DNA of 29,128 nucleotides from JAQWUY01 sp049615605 (lineage in GTDB: Bacteria > Pseudomonadota > Alphaproteobacteria > JAQWUY01): contig JBMZFW010000011.1 in assembly GCA_049615605.1 (NCBI GenBank), positions 1 to 29,128 on the forward strand, in the 5' to 3' direction. Of the stretch, positions 22,958 through 29,128 are shown one piece after another (positions within the stretch are counted from its first letter, which is position 1; every line of letters begins with the position of its first letter). The position numbers and the translations under genes were made by a program. Under the pieces are notes generated by a model. That model searched no databases and was not told the origin of the DNA. It worked only from the letters and a program-made list of their open reading frames with translations.

Positions 22958-23900
22958 TTCTGTGGAAAAAGTATTTATAAAATACTTTATCAGAACATCT
23001 ATTGATAATTAACCCAAGTAATGCGATTAAGATAAATGTGATTAGCAATCTAAACATAATCAGTGCCATAAAATCACCTCCGATTACGACCATTAACACC
23101 GTATCTTCAATAATAGCGTGGGTTAAGCATAATAAAGCCATTGATAAATAAATATCACGGTTGCGAATTGTGCCTTTTTTTGCTTCTTCTACAAAGAATG
23201 CACCGCCGTATGCAAGACCCAGTAATAGTCCAATTACCGTGATGCTTGTTGCATTTTTGTTAATGCCAATCATTCTTACAAATGGTGATAATATCCATTC
23301 AAGGAAATTGGTGATTTTTAAAGCTTTTAACAATTCAACCATAAATACAATTACATAAACCGCAACGAATAAATACCCCATTGATTTTAATGAATTAAGA
23401 ACCCAATCACCAAATGAACTGTGAATGTTTTGAGGTTCAATAAGTATGTTTGCCGTTTCTTGGTACAGCCCAAAATGATTAGCCGTTGTTATAAATGCCC
23501 ACGCCATAAATACTGTTGATAATAATCGGAATGCAATGATAATTGGTAATTTTAACCCAACCATACGAACAACTGCCATTTCAATAAACATATTATGGGT
23601 TACAAGGATTAAGAATGAAATCGTTGTTGCCTGTGCCAGTGTGATTGATTGCAATCCGTCCATATTGGAAAATACACTTAAACCAGCATACAGATTAACC
23701 ATAGCGGCTGATGCCACAACCAAACCAGTTTCCCCGCTAAGACCCAAAAATTGCATAACAGGGGTTAAAACTTCCGCTAAGTATTCAATACCACCAAGTT
23801 CCGCCAAAATCTTAACAAAGATAAGCGTTGGTATCATTACTTTAAGGAAAAAGATATAAATCTTTGTTCCCGTTTTTGCAGTTGTTTTTAATATTTCCAT
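22953..23900 (-). CDS. Gate-domain (nucleoside-recognition-like) membrane protein of the cob operon
   Basis: 315 aa, almost entirely hydrophobic, with about nine membrane segments (roughly 13-33, 40-54, 58-77, 88-111, 117-140, 173-194, 217-236, 249-275, 277-300). It resembles Gate/nucleoside-recognition proteins (SpmA/B, the FeoB membrane part). Two halves look related: NLYAGLSVF then LVTHNMFIE (99-107), and GLAYGGAFF then CLTHAIIED (258-266), each with a His and Glu inside a membrane segment. Last gene of the cobS-cobC-cobU-cobW operon, starting 2 nt after the cobW stop. Context suggests transport of cobalt or a corrinoid precursor; I know of no proven function. Confidence 0.75.
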   Translation of the reverse strand: MEILKTTAKTGTKIYIFFLKVMIPTLIFVKILAELGGIEYLAEVLTPVMQFLGLSGETGLVVASAAMVNLYAGLSVFSNMDGLQSITLAQATTISFLILVTHNMFIEMAVVRMVGLKLPIIIAFRLLSTVFMAWAFITTANHFGLYQETANILIEPQNIHSSFGDWVLNSLKSMGYLFVAVYVIVFMVELLKALKITNFLEWILSPFVRMIGINKNATSITVIGLLLGLAYGGAFFVEEAKKGTIRNRDIYLSMALLCLTHAIIEDTVLMVVIGGDFMALIMFRLLITFILIALLGLIINRCSDKVFYKYFFHRK

Positions 23901-23902
23901 AA

Positions 23903-24946
23903 TTAACCTTTTATTATTTTTTCTATTTTGTCTTTATCCATATGGTGAAGCCCAATGATAACTAGTCTAGTTGTCTTTGGTTCATTATCAGCCCACGCAC
24001 GGTCAAAGTATTTTGTAAACCTTGGTCCAACACCTTGAATAACCTGTCGCATTGGTTTGTCTGAATTATAAATGAAACCTTTTATACGCAAGATGTCTTG
24101 TTGTTTAACCGCTTCTTGTAATTTTAATTCCAATGCTTCGGCGTCTTTTACTTCGCCCAAATCAATTGTAAATGAATAAAATTCATCGTGTGAATGGCTG
24201 TGTTCTTCACCTGTTTCGTGGTGGTGGTCGTGGTGTGTTTTGCGGTTGTCAATATCGTCTTCAACCGCCACGCCAAGCCCAAGTAATGCATCACCCGATA
24301 CAGTTGCGTTTGAACTTTCCACAAATAATACCCCGTCGCGGACTTCTTGTTTTAAATCAGCTTTTAGTTTTTCCATTTCAGTTTCTGAAATTAAATCAGC
24401 CTTATTCATTACAACAACATCAGCGCATAGTAATTGGTCTTCAAAGACTTCGTGTAATGGGTTTTCGTGGTCAAGGTTTTCATCTAGCTCTCTTTGTTGT
24501 TGAACCATTACTTCATCGTGGGCAAATTTACCTTCGCTTAATGCTTTTGAATCAACAACCGCAATAACCCCATCAACTGTGGCACGGGACTTAACAGTTG
24601 GCCAATCAAATGCTTTGATTAATGGCTTTGGTAATGCAAGACCAGATGTTTCAATTAAAATATGTTCTGGTGGATTTTCCCTGTCTAATAACTTTTCCAT
24701 AGTTGGCAGGAAATCATCCGCAACCGTACAACAAATACAACCATTTGATAATTCAACAATATCGTCTTCGGTGCAATCGTCCATACCGCAACCTAATAAC
24801 ACATCGCGGTCAATACCCAAATCGCCAAATTCATTAATTAAAAAGGCTAGCTTTTTATTGTGATTATTTTCAATCATATGACGGATAATGCTTGTTTTAC
24901 CCGCACCTAAGAAACCAGTGATAACCGTTGCTGGAATTTTTGCCAT
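23903..24946 (-). CDS. cobW: CobW, GTP-dependent cobalt metallochaperone
   Basis: 347 aa, G3E GTPase of the COG0523 family. P-loop GFLGAGKT (11-18), metal motif GCICC (69-73), the ETSGLALPKPLIKAFDWPTV block (from 99), which is characteristic of true CobW rather than zinc-type homologues, and NKADL (181-185). A His-rich stretch at about 237-253 (HHDHHHETGEEHSHSH) is a likely metal-binding loop. CobW supplies Co2+ to the aerobic cobaltochelatase. Start follows AAGGAAA. It lies 3 nt after cobU in the operon. No chelatase genes are in the window. Confidence 0.93.
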   Translation of the reverse strand: MAKIPATVITGFLGAGKTSIIRHMIENNHNKKLAFLINEFGDLGIDRDVLLGCGMDDCTEDDIVELSNGCICCTVADDFLPTMEKLLDRENPPEHILIETSGLALPKPLIKAFDWPTVKSRATVDGVIAVVDSKALSEGKFAHDEVMVQQQRELDENLDHENPLHEVFEDQLLCADVVVMNKADLISETEMEKLKADLKQEVRDGVLFVESSNATVSGDALLGLGVAVEDDIDNRKTHHDHHHETGEEHSHSHDEFYSFTIDLGEVKDAEALELKLQEAVKQQDILRIKGFIYNSDKPMRQVIQGVGPRFTKYFDRAWADNEPKTTRLVIIGLHHMDKDKIEKIIKG

Positions 24947-24949
24947 TGT

Positions 24950-25468
24950 TTAATTTCCTTTTAAGATAGTGTTTAACCCCGCAATAACAAAGTGAACATT
25001 ACTTGCAATTTCACCTAACTTTTGATTAAGCAAGCCTTGTTCATTTTGAAATTTACGCCCCATTTTATTATCAGCCACCAAAGTATGACCAACTTCGTTT
25101 GATACAATTATGATTTCTGCTTTTGTTGATTGTAATGATTTGATTAAATCATTTGAATAAGTTTCAATATCTTTTTCATTACATAATAAGTTTGATAACC
25201 ACATTGAAATACAATCAATCATTATTACTTCATTTTGTTTTGCAGAATTTAAAATGCTTACAATGTCAGTTGTTTCTTCTACAGTTTGCCATGAATTGTC
25301 GCGTTCTTGTTTATGAAGTTTTATTTTATTATCCATTTCCGCATCAATATTTTGCGCCGTTGCCAAATATATTTTTTGCAAATTGTTTTTATCACTTAAA
25401 CTTTGCGTTAATTTAAGTGCGTGTTTTGTCTTGCCCGATTTAATACCACCAATAATAAGGCTTATCAT
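24950..25468 (-). CDS. cobU: Adenosylcobinamide kinase / adenosylcobinamide-phosphate guanylyltransferase
   Basis: 172 aa, bifunctional enzyme of nucleotide-loop assembly (called CobP in aerobic-pathway nomenclature). P-loop GGIKSGKT (7-14); His52 in LHKQERDNSWQTVEE corresponds to the guanylylated histidine; IDCISMWLSNLL and SNEVGHTLVADNKMGRKF are the remaining signatures. IKSGKT instead of ARSGKS is a mild variant that keeps the P-loop. The start overlaps the cobC stop by 4 nt (ATGA), so the two are translationally coupled. Confidence 0.95.
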   Translation of the reverse strand: MISLIIGGIKSGKTKHALKLTQSLSDKNNLQKIYLATAQNIDAEMDNKIKLHKQERDNSWQTVEETTDIVSILNSAKQNEVIMIDCISMWLSNLLCNEKDIETYSNDLIKSLQSTKAEIIIVSNEVGHTLVADNKMGRKFQNEQGLLNQKLGEIASNVHFVIAGLNTILKGN

Positions 25469-26115
25469 AGACCAGTTCCTTCAAATGGAAGCTTGTTAAT
25501 AAACCTTACACGCCATTTGCCTTTGTCATTTGATTTTACCTTGTGAAAGTGTTCAATCAGTGTAATTGATTGATTATCAATAGTCACATTAAGTGCATTA
25601 TCAAGTGGCATATCCATTGCAAAGGCAAGCATTGCACGGATTGTCCCACCGTGGGTTACAGAAATAATATTTTTCCCCGAATGTTTATGTGTTAATTCGT
25701 GCATTTGATGGCTTACACGACTGAATAAATCGGCAAAGCTTTCACCACCAGAAATACGGTTGTGGGCAGGGGCATACCAAAATGTTTTATCAGTTTCCTT
25801 GTAAACATTTTCAAATGGTTGACCTTCCCAATCGCCAAAACTTTGTTCGTTAAAATCCGCAACTTCAATTCGTTTTGGCATTTTTAATCCCGCCGTTTCA
25901 ATTGCATTTGCTGTTTGATGTGTGCGTTTAAGTGCGGATGTAATTAATACAGTATCATCGTTTGGTAAATGTTTTGAATTCCAACTTGATAATTCATCAC
26001 ACGGCTTACAATCCACATCTTGACCACCATAAAATGTTCCATTATGAACGCTTTCTGGGACAAGGGCGTGTCTTACACAATACCAATTTGTTTTAATCCA
26101 ATCATTACCAGCCAT
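25465..26115 (-). CDS. cobC: Histidine phosphatase, CobC (alpha-ribazole phosphatase) type
   Basis: 216 aa from ATG 26115; a TTG at 26127 is an alternative. Phosphoglycerate-mutase-like fold: catalytic His16 in VRHALV, where Ala replaces the usual Gly of the RHG motif; Arg64 in LKRTHQTA; acid Glu90 in FNEQSFGDWEGQP; His155 in SVTHGGTIRAML. In this operon it most likely removes the 5'-phosphate in the last step of nucleotide-loop assembly. Overlaps cobS by 11 nt and cobU by 4 nt. Confidence 0.85.
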   Translation of the reverse strand: MAGNDWIKTNWYCVRHALVPESVHNGTFYGGQDVDCKPCDELSSWNSKHLPNDDTVLITSALKRTHQTANAIETAGLKMPKRIEVADFNEQSFGDWEGQPFENVYKETDKTFWYAPAHNRISGGESFADLFSRVSHQMHELTHKHSGKNIISVTHGGTIRAMLAFAMDMPLDNALNVTIDNQSITLIEHFHKVKSNDKGKWRVRFINKLPFEGTGL

Positions 26116-26890
26116 AGAAATATCCAATCACATTGCCAGATGATACAAGGGCGTATAATAATATTAAAATAATAATTTCACTTATTACTTGGACTGCACC
26201 AAGACAATCACCAGTTACCCCGCCAATCTTTGACTTAAAGAATGCAGAAAATAATATTGGCATTACAATTAATATGCCAAGAATATTAAGCATTGCCATT
26301 GTTCCAAACATAAAATATGCAACAACCATATTAAATAAAGTAATAAATAATATTGTTAAAATAGTTTTATTTGTATCAACATCAACACCAATATAATTTA
26401 ACAACCCATTTTCTTTTGCTTGTGGTGTTGTTAATTGTACGATACCCATAACAGAACGCGACGCAACAGATGAAATAATAAGACTTATCATAATTGCCAC
26501 CGTATCAGGGTATGATGATAACAATGTATAATATGTTAAAAATACAAAGATTAATGTAATTGTGCCATAAGCACCAATATGTGAATCTTTCATAATTTCA
26601 AGGCGACGGGCTTTGTCATTACCGCCCCAAATACCGTCAAATGTATCGGCAATCCCATCAAAATGCATTGCCCCAGTTAACAATGCCATAACCATAATAA
26701 TAAATACGGTTGCTGTTTTAACGGGAATATAAACAGGCGAAATAATCATTAATATCACAAATGCCGTATACAACAGCCCAAGAATTAACCCAACAATAGG
26801 GTAAGCCCAAATGATATTTGACTTTTTAAATGATAATTTAGGTAGTGGAATTCGTGTTAATAAAGATATGGCTAGTAATATTGTTTTCAT
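26105..26890 (-). CDS. cobS: Adenosylcobinamide-GDP ribazoletransferase (cobalamin synthase)
   Basis: 261 aa polytopic membrane enzyme that joins AdoCbi-GDP and alpha-ribazole (phosphate) at the inner membrane (CobV in aerobic nomenclature). Motifs: LTRIPLP (11-17), metal-binding GAMHFDGIADTFDG (73-86), MKDSHIGAYG (100-109), GGVTGDCLGA (223-232). First gene of the minus-strand operon, with a predicted promoter giving a leader of about 27 nt. Divergent from cobT across 113 nt. Confidence 0.96.
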   Translation of the reverse strand: MKTILLAISLLTRIPLPKLSFKKSNIIWAYPIVGLILGLLYTAFVILMIISPVYIPVKTATVFIIMVMALLTGAMHFDGIADTFDGIWGGNDKARRLEIMKDSHIGAYGTITLIFVFLTYYTLLSSYPDTVAIMISLIISSVASRSVMGIVQLTTPQAKENGLLNYIGVDVDTNKTILTILFITLFNMVVAYFMFGTMAMLNILGILIVMPILFSAFFKSKIGGVTGDCLGAVQVISEIIILILLYALVSSGNVIGYFYGW

Positions 26891-26923
26891 AGTATTGTTT
26901 TCAAAAATTAAAGTTAAAAAAAT

Positions 26924-26952
26924 ATTCTATGTTTTTATTGCTTAAAATACAA
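26924..26952 (-). promoter_or_regulatory. Possible promoter of the cobS operon
   Basis: Read on the minus strand: TTGTAT (26952-26947), 17-nt spacer, TAGAAT (26929-26924). The -10 matches five of six positions, the -35 three of six. Predicted start near 26917. The short leader leaves no room for a cobalamin riboswitch. Confidence 0.45.
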
Positions 26953-26969
26953 TATAAAGTTAGTATATT
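26941..26969 (+). promoter_or_regulatory. Possible promoter of cobT
   Basis: CTTAAA (26941-26946), 17-nt spacer, TATATT (26964-26969). The match is moderate and the DNA is very AT-rich. It overlaps the -35 of the divergent cobS promoter, so the two could share control. Confidence 0.35.
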
Positions 26970-27003
26970 TTTTTAAATAATTAAAAATAAAAGGGATGTT
27001 TTA

Positions 27004-28044
27004 ATGAGTGAAGATATATCTTTAAATAGCTTTGATGAAATTAAGAAAATATTTAAATCTTTTCCAAGTGCTTGTGAAAAAAGTGAAAAGCTTGCAAAAG
27101 ACAGGGATATGGAACTTACAAAGCCACCTGGTGCACTTGGTAAACTAGAAGAATTAGCATTCTGGTTGTCCGCTTGGCAGGCAAAACATCCAGCAACTAT
27201 TACCCGTCCAAGGGTTGCCGTATTTGCTGGCAATCACGGGGTTGCAGACCAAGGGGTTTCAGCATTTCCAAAAGAAGTGACGGCACAAATGGTTATGAAC
27301 TTTCAAAATGGTGGTGCGTGTGTAAATCAATTATGTAAACAGCAAGATGCAGAATTAAGAGTCTATGAAATGGGGCTTGATAACCCAACCAAAGACTTTA
27401 CCAAAGAACCAGCAATGACTGAACAAGAATGCGTAAATGCAATTTCATATGGTATGACAACTGTTGAACCGGGGATTGATGTTTTATGTGTTGGTGAAAT
27501 GGGTATTGCAAATACCACTTCGGGTGCGGCAATGGCGTATGCTTTGTTTGGCGGTGAAGCGGAACATTGGACAGGTCCAGGTACTGGGGTTGCAGGGGAC
27601 GCATTATCAAATAAAATCCGTGTGGTAGAAGAAGGTGTGAATAAACACAAAGACAGCTTTACCATTGATGGTAAAGTTGACGGGTTAAAAGTTTTACAAC
27701 ACTTAGGCGGTTTTGAATTATGTGCTATATTGGGTGCAATAATTGCAGGGCGTATGGCAAATGTACCTGTTATCGTTGATGGATATACAACAAGCGTTGT
27801 TGCGTCTATTTTACATTCGTATGATAAATCATTTGTTGAACATTGTTTAGTTTCACATTTATCTGCGGAACCAAGCCATATAAGATTGCTTGATGCAATG
27901 GAGAAACAGCCATTAATTGACTTTAATATGCGACTTGGTGAAGGTTCGGGTGCGGTTCTTGCGCTTGGCGTTTTACGTTCGGCAATTAATTGTCATAACG
28001 GTATGGCAACATTTGCCGAAGCAATGGTATCAAATAAAGATTAA
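27004..28044 (+). CDS. cobT: Nicotinate-nucleotide:dimethylbenzimidazole phosphoribosyltransferase
   Basis: 346 aa, usual length (CobU in aerobic nomenclature). It makes alpha-ribazole phosphate from dimethylbenzimidazole and nicotinate mononucleotide. Motifs: KPPGALGKLE (40-49), VFAGNHGV (73-80), VGEMGIANTT (centre), GGFELCAILGAIIAGRM, and MRLGEGSGA (309-317) with the probable catalytic base Glu313. AAGGGA (26991-26996) lies 7 nt before the ATG. Its stop is one base from the stop of the convergent oxidase gene. Confidence 0.97.
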   Translation: MSEDISLNSFDEIKKIFKSFPSACEKSEKLAKDRDMELTKPPGALGKLEELAFWLSAWQAKHPATITRPRVAVFAGNHGVADQGVSAFPKEVTAQMVMNFQNGGACVNQLCKQQDAELRVYEMGLDNPTKDFTKEPAMTEQECVNAISYGMTTVEPGIDVLCVGEMGIANTTSGAAMAYALFGGEAEHWTGPGTGVAGDALSNKIRVVEEGVNKHKDSFTIDGKVDGLKVLQHLGGFELCAILGAIIAGRMANVPVIVDGYTTSVVASILHSYDKSFVEHCLVSHLSAEPSHIRLLDAMEKQPLIDFNMRLGEGSGAVLALGVLRSAINCHNGMATFAEAMVSNKD

Positions 28045-28045
28045 T

Positions 28046-29128
28046 TTATTTCACTGTTATATAACCCATCATTCCCGTAACGGAATGTTCAATTATATGA
28101 CAGTGGAACATCCAATCACCAACATTATCGGCAACGAAGGCAAAATCAATTATTTCTTGTGGTTCCAGTGGTACAATATCTGTGTGATAAGGTTGCAGGT
28201 TTTTATTTAAACTTGATTTCAGTACAACAAAAGTATGACCGTGTAAATGAATAGGGTGGCTGTGTTTAGTACCGTTTTGAATGCGGAACTTATATGATTT
28301 TCCTTTTTCTAGAACAGCCAAAGGTTTTGCCATTTCTTTATCTGCCATTTGTTGGTGAATAATATCCATAACCTTATCGTGATTATTGTCACAACCCATT
28401 CCCATATCATCTGCTTTAAAGTCTTGTTTGGTTGAATGTTCCCCCATAGACTTTCCATTAATTGACCAAAATTTTCCCATTGAATCAGCAGATGATAAGA
28501 AAGCGAACCTTTTTGTTATGGTTTCTGATAAGTTTGGTTTTGGTATATTGTTTACTGGGAATGATAATAATTCAGTATGTTGTTTTGTTGAACCATTACT
28601 TTTTATAACACCTATTGTATGATGTTTTTCACCGCCTACATCTTTAATTGAAACCAATCCAGAACTTGGAACTTTTATTGCAATATCCAATCTTTGTCCT
28701 GGGGTTAAATAATCTTTGTTTAATTTGCGATGTTTGCGTAATGGGTTGCCATCAACCAATAATACGCGGGCATTAACTTTATTATTATTTTCATCATAGG
28801 CATTAATTTTTGCCATTCTGGTATTGTCGCCATTAATTAACCTTATGCGAACCCACGAACCAGACGGTGCTTTAATTGCCCCGATTTCTTTTCCATTAAT
28901 TCTTTTTTGATTGCCAAGTGTACCATCCGTTGCGGAATTTGCCATTGATGTACAATTTATATTTTTTCCATTATTATCAATGTAATAATCTTTTAACATC
29001 CAGATATTATCGCTGTAAAACTGTTTTAAAAAAGGTTTGTTTTCATCTTCATAATCAACCAATAATATACCCATTTGACCGCGTCCCATTTGTTCCAATG
29101 AATTTTGATGGCTGTGGAACCAAAAAGT
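28046..29128 (-). CDS. Multicopper oxidase, C-terminal part (partial, runs off window)
   Basis: 360 codons are visible and the frame stays open to the window edge, where it reads TFWFHSHQNSLEQMGRG, a second copper-binding motif of multicopper oxidases. The C terminus holds HPIHLHGH and WMFHCHIIEHSVTGMM, providing the T1 Cys, His and axial Met and the trinuclear-site histidines. The N-terminal cupredoxin domain, first HxH motif and any signal peptide lie outside. It resembles CopA/CumA-type periplasmic copper oxidases; the substrate (Cu(I), Mn(II) or phenols) cannot be fixed. A TTG at 29098 is not the true start. Confidence 0.92.
   Translation of the reverse strand, partial: TFWFHSHQNSLEQMGRGQMGILLVDYEDENKPFLKQFYSDNIWMLKDYYIDNNGKNINCTSMANSATDGTLGNQKRINGKEIGAIKAPSGSWVRIRLINGDNTRMAKINAYDENNNKVNARVLLVDGNPLRKHRKLNKDYLTPGQRLDIAIKVPSSGLVSIKDVGGEKHHTIGVIKSNGSTKQHTELLSFPVNNIPKPNLSETITKRFAFLSSADSMGKFWSINGKSMGEHSTKQDFKADDMGMGCDNNHDKVMDIIHQQMADKEMAKPLAVLEKGKSYKFRIQNGTKHSHPIHLHGHTFVVLKSSLNKNLQPYHTDIVPLEPQEIIDFAFVADNVGDWMFHCHIIEHSVTGMMGYITVK

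Noticed and set aside
26891..27003. Cobalamin riboswitch
   Set aside because: The divergent gap is too short and no B12-box-like sequence is seen on either strand.
29096..29098. TTG as start of the multicopper oxidase
   Set aside because: The frame continues upstream into FWFHSH, a core copper-binding motif, so the true start is outside the window.
1..29128. Mobile elements, CRISPR arrays, tRNA or rRNA genes
   Set aside because: No transposase, integrase, spaced repeat array, tRNA-like cloverleaf or rRNA sequence was recognised.

Overview
This is a contiguous stretch of a chromosome from an AT-rich alphaproteobacterium. The evidence is the gene order (tuf, the S10/spc cluster, secY-adk-rpsM-rpsK-rpoA-rplQ, with adk after secY and no rpsD or rpmJ in the alpha block), the short-LID adenylate kinase, the ATP12 chaperone gene (an alphaproteobacterial and mitochondrial family) in a crcB-rluC-HAD-ATP12 run, and a direct-repeat SOS box of the alphaproteobacterial type (GAAC-N7-GAAC) in front of recA. 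I cannot name the genus. No tRNA, rRNA, insertion sequence, phage gene or CRISPR array is visible.

Region 1 (1-9660, + strand) is the end of tuf followed by 21 ribosomal protein genes from rpsJ to rplO, closely packed and ending in an intrinsic terminator. rpmD is only 59 codons. Several starts were moved downstream of the longest reading frame on ribosome-binding-site and family grounds (rpsN, rplF, rpsE, rplO). Region 2 (9737-14775, + strand) holds secY-adk with its own terminator, then rpsM-rpsK-rpoA behind a near-consensus promoter, then rplQ. Unusually, rplQ is separated from rpoA by 400 nt that contain a strong terminator, other hairpins, and a second near-consensus promoter. L3 and L17 carry long C-terminal low-complexity tails of opposite charge.

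Region 3 (14812-22930, + strand) is housekeeping: rarA, crcB, a pseudouridine synthase, a HAD phosphatase, ATP12, recA (SOS-regulated) and alaS. The predicted promoters of rarA and crcB place transcription starts at or within a few bases of the ATG, suggesting leaderless mRNAs. A roughly 50-nt sequence is shared between the rplQ and crcB upstream regions.

Region 4 (22953-28044) is a cobalamin cluster. On the minus strand, cobS-cobC-cobU-cobW and a polytopic Gate-domain membrane protein form a tight operon; cobT is divergent on the plus strand. Together they cover nucleotide-loop assembly (CobU, CobS, CobT, the CobC phosphatase) plus cobalt handling (CobW). The membrane protein has no assigned function that I know of; its position makes it a candidate cobalt or corrinoid-precursor transporter, and it is the most interesting item here. 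The 113-bp divergent promoter region is too short for a cobalamin riboswitch. Region 5 (28046-29128, minus strand) is the C-terminal part of a multicopper oxidase cut by the window edge.
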